DNA of 64,000 nt from Massilia sp. 9096 (GTDB taxonomy: Bacteria; Pseudomonadota; Gammaproteobacteria; Burkholderiales; Burkholderiaceae_D), in the NCBI RefSeq assembly GCF_000745265.1, contig NZ_JQNN01000001.1, positions 620,001-684,000 on the forward strand, written 5' to 3'. Numbering within the stretch: the stretch's first letter is position 1; each line of letters starts with the position of its first letter. This document shows, one piece after another, positions 24,334 to 31,709 of this stretch. A program made the position numbers and the translations under genes. The notes below the pieces were generated by a model. It worked only from the letters and a program-made list of their open reading frames with translations, was not told where the DNA came from and made no database searches.

Positions 24334-26423
24334 TTGAAACCTCGGTGGGTGGCGGGTTCGGGCGAAACGTCCGCTTCGCGCGGCCCGATGAAGAAGTCGA
24401 GCGGCGCCACGCGCAGGCGCCGGCCGAGGGCGCGCAGCAGGCGGATGCCGTGGTAGAAACGGGTCTTGCGGGCGCGCAGCGCCACCCACAGCGCCAGGCC
24501 GAAGCTGACCAGCAGGTTGACCAGGCCGATCAGCGCGATGCCCAGCGCCGTGATGCCGACCGTGCCGAGGTCGATCTGGTTGTCCAGGCCGGCCAGGCCG
24601 ATCGCGAAGTTGGCCGACGAGAAGGTCACGTGGCGGATGTCGAGCGGCAGGCCGAGCAGGAAGCCGACCGTGGCGGTGCAGCCCATCAGCACGCCGAACA
24701 CCAGGTTGCCCATGAGGCCGCCCAGGTTGTGCTCGACGTAGTTGGCAAAGCGCGGCAGGCGCTCGGCGCCGATCAGGCGGCGCAGCCAGCGCAGCTGCCC
24801 GACGCGCAGCGCCATGCGGGTGTACAGCGCCTTGTTGTCGTAGTAGCCCGACACCAGGCCCGACACGAACAGCCAGACCCCGGCGATGGCCGCGTGCAGC
24901 AGCGCCAGCGAATGCCAGGGATGGCTGTCCTCGATCAGGTGGTGCGCCTTGACCGGGTTGACCAGCGGATGGCCGAAGATGTAGGGCCAGGCGAACGCCA
25001 GCGCCCAGGCGATCGGGGTCACCGTGATCAGGTTGCCGAGCACCGCCACCACCTGGGTGCGGAACACCTTGTTGACCAGCGCCGCCATGTTGTCGACGTC
25101 GACCTGCTTGCGGTTGCTGCTGTGCAGGCCGGCGGCGATGCGCGCGGCGGTCATGGCCGGCTGCTTGGTGGCGATGGTGAAGTGCAGCACGTGCACCAGC
25201 ATGAAGCCGAAGGCGTAGTTGACGCTGTAGAGCAGGGCTTCGATCAGCGGCGGGCTCTTCAGGTAGGACAGCAGGATCTTGATCACCGCCATGCAGGCGA
25301 TGATGATGCCGGCGCCGGCCGAGGAGCGGAACATCGCGCCCATCTGGCTGCGCTCCTCGGCGATGTAGTGTTCGCCGGTGCGGCTGGCGTTCTCGGTGAC
25401 GTTGCGCGCCAGCAGGTTGATGTTGTCGCGCACCAGGCCGCGCACCTGGTACTTGGTGTTGTGCGCTTCGATCAGCTCCTGGGCCAGGTCGAGCGCGGCC
25501 GCGCGGCGCAGCGAGGTCGGCGGCTCGGACGGGGCGGTGGCTTCCATCGCCAGCGCCTCGACGTCGACCGTGGGCGCGGACGGCAGCTCGCCGCTGGTGT
25601 CGACCAGGAACAGCAGCTTCCTCAGGCGGTCGATGCTCTGGCCGAGCGCGACCAGCAGGTAGGTCAGCGCCACGCTGGTGCCGGAATTGAGGGCGCCGCG
25701 GCGGATCTTCAGGACCACGTCCTCGCACTGGTCGAGCATCACCAGCAGGTGCTTGGCATCTTCGACCCGTTCCACCTCGCCTACCAGCAGGCGGCCGTAT
25801 TCGTCGAGGTATTTGTTGGCCTCGATGTTCTGCATCAGGAAGGGCGAGTCGACTTCCTCGATCTCCATGTGGGCGTGGATCAGGCGCGGCTCCAGGCCGA
25901 GCGCGCAGACGCGGCAGGACAGCGTGCGGATCGCGTCGAGCAGGCCGCCGAGGGTGACTTCGCGCGCGCGGTCCGGGGCGGCATCGTCGGGCGGCGGGGC
26001 GTCGGCGACGGTGTCGAACAGCTCGAGCCAGTCGGCGTTGGGCACGCCGCGGATCCACTGGTAGTCGGCTTCGCGGCACAGCACGCGGTCGAGCGTGTCG
26101 GACAGGTACAGCTCGTCCAGCGCCGGCGGCAGGATGCGGTAGGCGATGCGGCGCTTGAGTTCGGTGAAAAAGCCGTCGTTGGACAGGATGCCGACGTCGG
26201 AATACAGGCTGGTGTGGCGGCGCGTCTCGAGCAGGCGCACCAGGTAGTGGCGCAGCGCCCAGGCCTGCGCCGGGTTCCCGCGCAGCAGCTGCGTGAGCGT
26301 GCGCACCTGCGCGCGCGCGTAGGCGTGGTCGCGCACGCGGCGCGGGCGGATCTTGTCGACCAGGTCGGCCAGAAGGTCGATACGGTCGCTGTCGGGGTCG
26401 AGGCGTTCAAGAATGTCGAGCAT
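24330..26423 (-). CDS. Membrane protein of the so-called site-specific recombinase (Gcr/COG4389) family
   Basis: A 697-residue protein. The first ~330 residues are soluble and helical (LLRGNPAQAWALRHYLVRLLETRRH). The rest has several membrane segments (AGAGIIIACMAVIKILLSYL, NYAFGFMLVHVLHFTIATKQPAMTAA, LGITALGIALIGLVNLLVSF). Databases call this family site-specific recombinase after a Neisseria entry, but it has no recombinase catalytic motif and is better read as a membrane protein of unknown role. It is coupled to the cardiolipin synthase by a 4-nt overlap, suggesting a lipid or envelope function. The start at 26423 leaves only a very short leader if the box at 26462 sets the promoter. Confidence 0.82.
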   Translation of the reverse strand: MLDILERLDPDSDRIDLLADLVDKIRPRRVRDHAYARAQVRTLTQLLRGNPAQAWALRHYLVRLLETRRHTSLYSDVGILSNDGFFTELKRRIAYRILPPALDELYLSDTLDRVLCREADYQWIRGVPNADWLELFDTVADAPPPDDAAPDRAREVTLGGLLDAIRTLSCRVCALGLEPRLIHAHMEIEEVDSPFLMQNIEANKYLDEYGRLLVGEVERVEDAKHLLVMLDQCEDVVLKIRRGALNSGTSVALTYLLVALGQSIDRLRKLLFLVDTSGELPSAPTVDVEALAMEATAPSEPPTSLRRAAALDLAQELIEAHNTKYQVRGLVRDNINLLARNVTENASRTGEHYIAEERSQMGAMFRSSAGAGIIIACMAVIKILLSYLKSPPLIEALLYSVNYAFGFMLVHVLHFTIATKQPAMTAARIAAGLHSSNRKQVDVDNMAALVNKVFRTQVVAVLGNLITVTPIAWALAFAWPYIFGHPLVNPVKAHHLIEDSHPWHSLALLHAAIAGVWLFVSGLVSGYYDNKALYTRMALRVGQLRWLRRLIGAERLPRFANYVEHNLGGLMGNLVFGVLMGCTATVGFLLGLPLDIRHVTFSSANFAIGLAGLDNQIDLGTVGITALGIALIGLVNLLVSFGLALWVALRARKTRFYHGIRLLRALGRRLRVAPLDFFIGPREADVSPEPATHRGFK

Positions 26424-26461
26424 AATGAAAGCCAGTGTACCCGGGCCGGGCCGTACGCATT

Positions 26462-26475
26462 GTTCGGTGCCGAAC
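26462..26475 (-). promoter_or_regulatory. GTNCG-N4-CGNAC box (site 1)
   Basis: GTTCG-GTGC-CGAAC with both half-sites perfectly inverted. It lies 38 bp upstream of the reverse gene starting at 26423. A -10-like TACACT (26439-26434) begins 29.5 bp from the box centre. The resulting leader would be only about 5 nt, so this member is less certain than the others. Confidence 0.45.
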
Positions 26476-26578
26476 TGAGCGGCGCGTGCGGTAACCCGGC
26501 GGGCCCGAATATCGGTCGAGCCGTGCGAACTGTAGCTGGCCTCCACCTCCACCTCAGCCGCCCGTGCGGCCGAGCGGC

Positions 26579-27157
26579 TTACTTCTTGCGCTTGGCGGCC
26601 GCAACCTCGCCGGCGGCCGTCGCCGGACGCACGCTGCCGCAATCGGCGCCGAGCCAGCGGCCGGCCACGTCCATGTTCACGACCTGGTTCGGCTGGTCCT
26701 GGTTATGGATGCGCATCTGCGCGCGGTAGGTGGTCGGGCTGTCGACCGTCATCTCGCCTTCGCCGCTGGCGTGCGGGCGCGTACAGGTGAAGCTGACCTG
26801 CAGCCGGTTGTCGCCGGCCGGCGTCATCTGCGTGCGGCAGTCGCCTTCCTGGATCGGCAGCTGCTTGCGCTCGATCATTTCGCGCGTGATGCACAGCTTG
26901 CTGCTCATGGCGCCGTTGGCCAGGTCCATCTGCACGCCGTTCTGCTGCATCATCTGCTGCACGTGCTGGCGCTGCTCGGGCGACAGGTTGGCGATCATTT
27001 TCTGGATGTCGCTCATGTTGGCCTGCACCTTGCCGTCCGAATAGGTGGCGTTGTTGGTCTGCTCCCACAGGCCCGGTTTCATGTCCTGGGCGAAGGCCGG
27101 CAGGGCGAGGGCGGTGCTCGAGGCCAGCAGGGCAATGAGGGTCGTGCGGATGTTCAT
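26579..27157 (-). CDS. DUF3617 family periplasmic protein
   Basis: A 192-residue protein with a signal peptide (cleavage after AFAQ, about residue 24). DUF3617 features follow: DMKPGLWEQTNN at the mature start, MSSKLCITREMIE and CRTQMTPAG with conserved cysteines, and TCTRPHASGEGEMTVDSPTTYRAQM. The family is exported and of unknown function. The C-terminus is Ala/Lys-rich (TAAGEVAAAKRKK). An AGGAG-type site precedes the ATG at 27157. It lies between the NUDIX gene and the large membrane protein, all on the same strand. Confidence 0.85.
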   Translation of the reverse strand: MNIRTTLIALLASSTALALPAFAQDMKPGLWEQTNNATYSDGKVQANMSDIQKMIANLSPEQRQHVQQMMQQNGVQMDLANGAMSSKLCITREMIERKQLPIQEGDCRTQMTPAGDNRLQVSFTCTRPHASGEGEMTVDSPTTYRAQMRIHNQDQPNQVVNMDVAGRWLGADCGSVRPATAAGEVAAAKRKK

Positions 27158-27200
27158 GCGTAGTACTCCTGTGTTCTTCGTGTGTTTTATCGGTGTCGGG

Positions 27201-27800
27201 TCAGGACGCTTCGCCGTGCCGTCCGAGCACGGTGCGTTCCAGGTGGCGCAGCAGCAGCACGGTCTTGATGTCGAGGATGGCGCCGGTGTCGATCATCGCC
27301 AGCGCGTCGTCGAAGTCGAGCTCGACGACCTCGATCGATTCGCCTTCTTCATGCAGGCCGCCGCCGGCGCCGCTGCGCCGTGCGCGGTCGTATTCGGCGA
27401 CGAACAGGTGCAGGCGTTCGGTCGTCACGCCCGGGCTGACCAGCAGTTCGAGCACCGGCTCGATATGCTCGACGTCGTAGCCGGTTTCCTCATGGGCCTC
27501 GATGCGGGCGCGCTCGGCGGGCGCGGCATCGTCGTCGAGCACGCCGGCCGCCGCTTCGAGCAGGAAGCCGTCGTGGCCGGCCAGGCGCGCGCCGATGCGG
27601 AACTGGCGCGTCAGCACGACCGAGCGGTGCTGGCGATTGTACAGCAGCACCGCGGCGCCGCCGGCGTTGGCATAGACTTCGCGGGTCAGGGTCTGCGCCT
27701 TGCCGTCGGGGCCGGTCTGTTCGTACGTGACTTTCTTGAGGGGGTAATAATTTTCCGAGATGATGTCTTCGCGGATGATGCGTACGGTGTCGTCAGCCAT
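27201..27800 (-). CDS. NUDIX hydrolase, GDP-mannose pyrophosphatase NudK-like
   Basis: A 199-residue NUDIX protein with NudK-like layout: N-terminal VRIIREDIISENYYPLKKVTYE, VVLTRQFRIGARLAGHDGFLLEAAAGVLD, a NUDIX box and PVLELLVSPGVTTERLHLFVAEY. The box reads GVLDDDAAPAERARIEAHEETGYD: the EE pair that binds the metal is kept. The first box glutamate is Ala and the RE arginine is Ile, where NudK has Glu and Lys. NudK cleaves GDP-mannose to GMP and mannose 1-phosphate; activity on that or another nucleoside diphosphate sugar is plausible but the altered box makes it uncertain. Confidence 0.85.
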   Translation of the reverse strand: MADDTVRIIREDIISENYYPLKKVTYEQTGPDGKAQTLTREVYANAGGAAVLLYNRQHRSVVLTRQFRIGARLAGHDGFLLEAAAGVLDDDAAPAERARIEAHEETGYDVEHIEPVLELLVSPGVTTERLHLFVAEYDRARRSGAGGGLHEEGESIEVVELDFDDALAMIDTGAILDIKTVLLLRHLERTVLGRHGEAS

Positions 27801-27854
27801 CGGTGATCCTGTGGAGCGTCATTGGATGCGGCACCCCAGCATACACCGGCGCGC

Positions 27855-28532
27855 TCAGCCCTGGCGCGCGGGCTCGCCGACGAAGATCTCGACCCGGCGG
27901 TTGCGCGCACGCCCGTCCGGCGTGTCGTTCGACGCCACCGGCTCGCGCGCCGCGCGTCCCTCGACCGCGATGCGCCCGGGCGCCACGCCGCGCGCGGTCA
28001 GGTAGTCGCGCGTGTGCGCGGCGCGGTCCAGCGAGAGCGGCCCGTTGATGGCGTTGCCGCCGGTGCTGTCGGTGTGGCCGATGATGGTCACGCTGGTGAC
28101 CGGATTGTCCTGCAGCGTGGCGGCGAAGCGGTCCAGGATCTGGCGAAAGCCCGGCTGGATGTCGGCGCTGCCGGTGTTGAACGAGATGTCGCTCGGGATG
28201 TCGAGCTTGAGGCGGTTGTCGGCCGTCTGCGAGACCTGCACGCCGGTGCCGCGCGTGGTCTGTTCCATCTGCTGGCGCTGCTGTTCCATGTGGCGCGACC
28301 AGACGTTGCCGGCCACGGCGCCGGCTGCCGCGCCGATCAGCGCGCCGCCGGCCGCGCGGCCGCCGCCGCCATTGCCGGTGGTGGCGCCGAGCAGCGCGCC
28401 CAGGCCGGCGCCGACCCCGGCGCCGGTGGCGGTGCCACGCTGTGTCTGGTTCATGTCGGCGCATCCCTCCAGGGCCGCGGCCAGGGAGACGGCGGCCAGG
28501 ATGGCGCGGATCGGGATCGGTGTTCTGGTCAT
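27855..28532 (-). CDS. OmpA-domain lipoprotein with glycine zipper
   Basis: A 225-residue protein. The signal ends in a lipobox-like LEGC; a glycine-zipper segment follows (GAGVGAGLGALLGATTGNGGGGRAAGGALIGAAAGAVAG, given here only as about residues 35-75 of the mature region). A C-terminal OmpA/peptidoglycan-binding domain has IGHTDSTGG and SLDRAAHTRDYL, and ends NRRVEIFVG. It should be an outer-membrane lipoprotein clamped to peptidoglycan. The start at 28532 (MTRTPIPIRAIL) has GAGGAGG upstream. One of five glycine-zipper proteins in the window. No box of the regulon type is seen in its own upstream region. Confidence 0.88.
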   Translation of the reverse strand: MTRTPIPIRAILAAVSLAAALEGCADMNQTQRGTATGAGVGAGLGALLGATTGNGGGGRAAGGALIGAAAGAVAGNVWSRHMEQQRQQMEQTTRGTGVQVSQTADNRLKLDIPSDISFNTGSADIQPGFRQILDRFAATLQDNPVTSVTIIGHTDSTGGNAINGPLSLDRAAHTRDYLTARGVAPGRIAVEGRAAREPVASNDTPDGRARNRRVEIFVGEPARQG

Positions 28533-28590
28533 GGCGGTTTCCTCCTCGTCAGGTGGCGCGAAGCCTCTCTTCTTGGACGGAGGAACGAGC

Positions 28591-28644
28591 AAAAAAAATC
28601 CGTTTCGGCGTCACGCCCTCGATTGGGCGCGACCACGAAACGGA
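28591..28644 (-). terminator. Rho-independent terminator for the 28726-28872 gene
   Basis: TCCGTTTCG (28599-28607) pairs with CGAAACGGA (28636-28644), with a further inner stem. On the reverse strand it is followed by eight T residues. It separates the small membrane-protein gene from the downstream OmpA-lipoprotein gene. Confidence 0.8.
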
Positions 28645-28725
28645 CCGCTCAGGGTATTGCAGTGATCGACTTGACGTTCAGTTTGACGTCGAGCTTTTAA
28701 TGCGCAGCTGCTTATGATTCGAATT

Positions 28726-28872
28726 CTAGATGCCGCGGCCACTGATCAGGCGCACCAGGATCATGATGATCGCAACGACCAGCAGGACGTGGATGAAGCC
28801 GCCGATGGTGTAGGAAGTGACCAGGCCGAGCAGCCACAGGATGATGAGAATGACAGCGATAGTGTAGAGCAT
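28726..28872 (-). CDS. 48-residue Lmo0937-family membrane protein
   Basis: A very small gene: MLYTIAVILIILWLLGLVTS, then a turn with YTIGGFIH, then LLVVAIIMILVRLISGRGI. Two hydrophobic segments predict a hairpin in the inner membrane. It matches the Lmo0937 family of tiny stress-associated membrane proteins by length and pattern. A GAGGACA element precedes the ATG. A regulon-type box (28950-28963) lies 78 bp upstream and a terminator follows, so this is a single-gene unit. Molecular role is unknown. Confidence 0.85.
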   Translation of the reverse strand: MLYTIAVILIILWLLGLVTSYTIGGFIHVLLVVAIIMILVRLISGRGI

Positions 28873-28949
28873 GATAATGTCCTCGTTTTGTTAGTGACGG
28901 CGTTTTGTTTGCCGTGAATCCAGTATCTACGTATTGATGGCTGCGCTCC

Positions 28950-28963
28950 GTTCGATGCCGTAC
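28950..28963 (-). promoter_or_regulatory. GTNCG-N4-CGNAC box (site 2)
   Basis: GTTCG-ATGC-CGTAC, 78 bp upstream of the small membrane-protein gene starting at 28872. A -10-like GATACT begins 29.5 bp from the box centre on the reverse strand, giving a leader of about 43 nt. Confidence 0.55.
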
Positions 28964-28964
28964 A

Positions 28965-29186
28965 TTACGCTAAGGATTTTTGTTCTTTTCGCAATCCCGG
29001 GACCCAACCCATGAAGCCCATCAGCCCGGTGCAGCCGATCAGGCAGGTGAGTAGGCCGCCGCTGATCAGGAAGATGACGTCCTGGGCCGCGACGTCGGTG
29101 CCGGGCTGCGGCGCAGCGTTCGCCAGACCGAAGCCGGTCACCACGAGTCCCCAGAGGATGATGCCGATCCATGCAAGGCTGTTCAT
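28965..29186 (-). CDS. Small two-helix membrane protein, unknown
   Basis: A 73-residue protein with hydrophobic segments at about 5-25 (WIGIILWGLVVTGFGLA) and 38-62 (VIFLISGGLLTCLIGCTGLMGFMGW), then a basic tail RKEQKSLA. Probably an inner-membrane protein. The start at 29186 (MNSLAWIG) has AAAGGAG 7 nt upstream. A regulon-type box with perfectly inverted half-sites lies 57 bp before the start. I do not recognise a family. Confidence 0.75.
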   Translation of the reverse strand: MNSLAWIGIILWGLVVTGFGLANAAPQPGTDVAAQDVIFLISGGLLTCLIGCTGLMGFMGWVPGLRKEQKSLA

Positions 29187-29242
29187 GTGTGCTCCTTTCT
29201 GTTGAGTTCGGACGATTCTTGCCTGCATGCGACAGTATGTCC

Positions 29243-29256
29243 GTGCGCTAACGCAC
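29243..29256 (-). promoter_or_regulatory. GTNCG-N4-CGNAC box (site 3)
   Basis: GTGCG-CTAA-CGCAC, perfectly inverted half-sites, 57 bp upstream of the gene starting at 29186. On the reverse strand a -10-like AAGAAT begins exactly 29.5 bp from the centre, the geometry of an activator site centred at -41.5. Confidence 0.65.
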
Positions 29257-29273
29257 GTTGCGATTTAGAAATT

Positions 29274-29298
29274 AAAAACCGGGGTCAAAGCCCCGGTT
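29274..29298 (-). terminator. Rho-independent terminator for the 29329-30222 gene
   Basis: AACCGGGG (29277-29284) and CCCCGGTT (29291-29298) pair around a 6-nt loop, and the reverse strand continues into a T-run. It ends the glycine-zipper gene whose stop is at 29329. Confidence 0.88.
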
Positions 29299-29328
29299 CA
29301 TCTAGTCTGCATCGAATCGCCGATGCAC

Positions 29329-30222
29329 TCAGGCGGTGCGCAGCGTCCCCTTGACCACGCGCACGCGGTCACCCGCGCGCCATTGCGGCACGCTGTGCTG
29401 GTGGAAGGTACGCAGGGTGCCGTCGTCGAGGCGCACCCGGATTTCATAGCTGTGATTGGCGTGCATATTGCCCTCGACCTGGTTGCCTACCACCGCGCCG
29501 CCGACGGCGCCGGCCACCGTGGCCAGCGAACGGCCGTTGCCGCTGCCAATCTGGTTGCCGAGCAGGCCGCCCAGGATGGCGCCGGCGCCCGCGCCGACGC
29601 CGCTGCCGCGCGCGCGCGTCACGATCTCGCGGATCGATTCGACGTTGCCGCAGCTCGCACACCAGCGGCTGCCGTTGTCGGTATCGGCCAGGCGGGCCGG
29701 TTTTTGCGTGGACGGCGGGTTGGTGTCGCGTTCGGCCTGGGGCGATGCGTAGGCGGTGGACGGCGCGTTGTCATAGGCGACGCCGGAGCCGGTCGAGCCC
29801 TGGTTGCCGCTGTAGCCATACGCACTGCCGGCCGGCGCGGCCGCCGCAGCAGCGGCAGGGACGCCGGCAGGCGCGACCACCGGAGGCGTGTAGCCGTTGG
29901 CCGGCGCCAGGCTGGCGCCGTTCGCGGCGGCGGCGCCGTTGGCGGCATAGGCCGGGGCGGGCTGGCCCGGCAGGTCGGCGTTCGAGACCGGCTGGCCGGG
30001 CAGGGCGGCGGCAGCCTGCGGGGCGTTCGCCGGCTGCATGCCGGCCGCCAGCGTCGCGCGGTCGGCGTCGCTCAGGCCGTTGCGGTTGCTGCCGTGCGAA
30101 GACGGCAGCCAGCCCATGACGGCGGCGATGCCAACCGCGCAAAACAGGATCACGGCCAGCGCGGCGATCAGCAGCAGCGGATGCTGGCGCGGCCGGGCGT
30201 TCATCGGGGTCGGTGTGTTCAT
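29329..30222 (-). CDS. Membrane-anchored glycine zipper 2TM protein with SH3-like end
   Basis: A 297-residue protein. One N-terminal membrane helix (about 15-38) is not followed by a cleavage site, so it is likely an anchor. A long Ala/Pro/Gly-rich linker follows (about 45-175), including a WCASCGNVESI motif with two Cys. The glycine-zipper 2TM domain is about 205-250 (GAILGGLLGNQIGSGNGRSLATV). The C-terminal ~45 residues (YEIRVRLDDGTLRTF...GDRVRVVKGTLRTA) resemble the same domain in the lipoprotein at 37760-38221. It spans the inner membrane with most of the protein in the periplasm. A regulon box lies 99 bp upstream and a terminator behind it. Confidence 0.85.
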   Translation of the reverse strand: MNTPTPMNARPRQHPLLLIAALAVILFCAVGIAAVMGWLPSSHGSNRNGLSDADRATLAAGMQPANAPQAAAALPGQPVSNADLPGQPAPAYAANGAAAANGASLAPANGYTPPVVAPAGVPAAAAAAAPAGSAYGYSGNQGSTGSGVAYDNAPSTAYASPQAERDTNPPSTQKPARLADTDNGSRWCASCGNVESIREIVTRARGSGVGAGAGAILGGLLGNQIGSGNGRSLATVAGAVGGAVVGNQVEGNMHANHSYEIRVRLDDGTLRTFHQHSVPQWRAGDRVRVVKGTLRTA

Positions 30223-30320
30223 GGCGAATCCTTTCTTCTTGCTTGTTGGATGAGTGGGGCGCCTTTTATTTCCCCATAAGTTCGGTACTGGCATTGTCCT
30301 TGTCAACAACATCATGTTCC

Positions 30321-30334
30321 GTGCGTCACCGTAC
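30321..30334. promoter_or_regulatory. GTNCG-N4-CGNAC box (site 4), between the glycine-zipper gene and the Crp/Fnr gene
   Basis: GTGCG-TCAC-CGTAC in the 237-bp divergent gap. On the reverse strand a -10-like GACAAT begins 29.5 bp from the centre (toward the gene starting at 30222). On the forward strand TACGCT occupies the same distance (toward the regulator gene at 30460). The box is placed for control of the glycine-zipper gene and perhaps for autoregulation. Confidence 0.6.
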
Positions 30335-30459
30335 ATACTTCCTCGTACACAGCAGCTACGCTGACCAAAAGTTGTCAGTAAAAGTCTCTGGGTGATGTAA
30401 ATACCTGATTTTTAACGTGAATCTATAGTCAGTAACGAGAAGTCAAGCGCGAGGGCCAG

Positions 30460-31191
30460 ATGAATTATCCTGCTGCACCGATGGTCGCCGAGCACAACGC
30501 CAACCTGCTGCTGGCCGCGCTCCCCCCTGGCGAGCTGGCGAGCATGTTGCCGGCGCTCGACCAGGTCCAGGTGGAGGCCGGCGCGGTGCTGTGCGAACCT
30601 GGCGACACGATCCGCCATATCTATTTTCCGCACGACTGCCTGATCTCGCTGATGGCCGTTGCCGAAGGCCGCATGACGCTCGAGGTCGGCCAGGTCGGAC
30701 GCGAGGGCATGCTCGGCGCCACGGTCGCGCTCGGGCACGAGACGACGCAGGTGCGCGCCGTCGTGCAGCGCGCCGGCAGCGCCAGCCGCATCGACGCCGA
30801 GCGGCTGCGCGCCGAATTCGCGCGCAATCCCTCGCTGCAGCGCGTGCTGTACCGCTACACCGACGCACTGCTGGCCCAGGCCATCCAGATCGCCGTGTGC
30901 AGCCGCTACCACGTGCTCGAGGCGCGCCTGGCGCGTTCGCTGCTCGTCACGCGCGATCGCCTGCAGTCCGACAAGTTTCACCTCACCCACGAATTCCTGG
31001 CGCACGCATTGGGCGTACGCCGCGTCGGCGTGACCAAGGCGGCCAGCGCGCTGCAACAGCACGGGCTGATCAACTACAGCCGAGGCAACATCGAGATCCT
31101 CGACCCGGTCGGCCTGGCCGCCACCGCCTGCACCTGCTACCAGATCGTGCGCGAAGCCGGGGCCAGCTTCGCGGCGCCGGCGTTTGCCTGA
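30460..31191 (+). CDS. Crp/Fnr-family transcriptional regulator
   Basis: A 243-residue regulator. Residues about 20-140 form a cyclic-nucleotide-type beta-roll (GAVLCEPGDTIRHIYFPHDCLISLM, VGREGMLGATVALG). The dimer helix is about 140-165. The C-terminal winged helix has HEFLAHALGVRRVGVTKAASALQQHGLINYSRGNIEILD; the recognition segment GVRRVGVTKAA belongs to the widespread GVRRxxVT subgroup, not CRP or FNR proper. The FNR iron-sulfur cysteine set is absent from the N-terminus. GAGGG precedes the ATG. It sits in the middle of the envelope-stress island, with a shared inverted-repeat box 126 bp upstream, making it the leading candidate to bind those boxes. The ligand is unknown. Confidence 0.9.
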   Translation: MNYPAAPMVAEHNANLLLAALPPGELASMLPALDQVQVEAGAVLCEPGDTIRHIYFPHDCLISLMAVAEGRMTLEVGQVGREGMLGATVALGHETTQVRAVVQRAGSASRIDAERLRAEFARNPSLQRVLYRYTDALLAQAIQIAVCSRYHVLEARLARSLLVTRDRLQSDKFHLTHEFLAHALGVRRVGVTKAASALQQHGLINYSRGNIEILDPVGLAATACTCYQIVREAGASFAAPAFA

Positions 31192-31284
31192 ATCGTTCTC
31201 CCTCGCGCGCGCATGATGCGCGTGCATGCGTGCATGCGGGCGGGCGCGCGACTCGACGACAGCCAATAAAAAGACGACAGCAAT

Positions 31285-31317
31285 AAAAAAGCGCCGCCGG
31301 CGAAAGCCGGACGGCGC
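31285..31317 (-). terminator. Rho-independent terminator for reverse-strand genes
   Basis: GCGCCG-CCGGC and GCCGG-A-CGGCGC pair around GAAA (31291-31317). On the reverse strand the stem runs into six T residues. It ends transcripts from the glycine-zipper and BON genes (31444-32030). Confidence 0.85.
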
Positions 31318-31356
31318 CTGGTGCCGTTCGCGCGACCATACCGGCGCCCGTTTCTA

Positions 31357-31399
31357 AACTGAACCCCAAAAGTTGGTCTCCAACGTTTGGGGTTCAGTT
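31357..31399. repeat. 43-bp near-perfect inverted repeat resembling two abutted IS ends
   Basis: AACTGAACCCCAAA (31357-31370) is perfectly inverted as TTTGGGGTTCAGTT (31386-31399). Between them GTTGG and CCAAC extend the symmetry around TCT, leaving one mismatched pair. The arm resembles the TGAACxxCCCCAAAAGTTGG-type ends of IS3-family (IS150-group) elements, here head to head with almost no interior. It lies between convergent genes and has no T-tract. Confidence 0.75.
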
Positions 31400-31443
31400 C
31401 GTTGCGGACGGCGCGTCGCGGACGGCGAGCCGCTCGATCGCGA

Positions 31444-31665
31444 TCAGTGGGTGCTCTTGACCTGGTTGCCGATCACGCCGCCCACGGCTGCGCCGCCGAC
31501 TGCACCGACTGCGCTGCCGCCGGTCAGCACGCTGCCGGCCACGGCGCCCACGCCTGCGCCCACGGCGGTGTTACGGTCCTGGGTCGACATGCCGGCGCAG
31601 CCGGTCAGGCCCAGGGCGGCGGTGGCGATCGATGCGGTCACGATGATGGATTTGATGGTTTTCAT
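31444..31665 (-). CDS. Small glycine-zipper lipoprotein (OsmB-like)
   Basis: A 73-residue protein: signal with lipobox LTGC (about residue 23) followed by AGMSTQDRNTAVGAG and a glycine-zipper GAVAGSVLTGGSAVGAVGGAAVGGVIGNQV. Length and pattern match OsmB-type osmotically inducible lipoproteins. The ATG at 31665 has AAGGAGA upstream. It follows the BON gene (31710-32030) by 44 nt on the same strand and likely shares its promoter and box. Confidence 0.85.
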   Translation of the reverse strand: MKTIKSIIVTASIATAALGLTGCAGMSTQDRNTAVGAGVGAVAGSVLTGGSAVGAVGGAAVGGVIGNQVKSTH

Positions 31666-31709
31666 GATGATCTCCTTACGGTGGGTTTTATAGCTTGCTG
31701 CTTGATGAC

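Noticed and set aside
22936..26079. Very long reverse open frame running through the cardiolipin synthase and membrane-protein genes
   Set aside because: It is the frame continuation of the cardiolipin synthase gene into the antiframe of the upstream gene; the lipobox start at 24333 and the overlapping stop/start make the shorter gene clear. The extension is a GC-rich shadow with Arg/Pro/Ala repeats.
24330..26423. Site-specific recombinase or mobile-element gene
   Set aside because: Despite the family name there is no recombinase catalytic motif; membrane helices and context (cardiolipin synthase) argue for a membrane protein.
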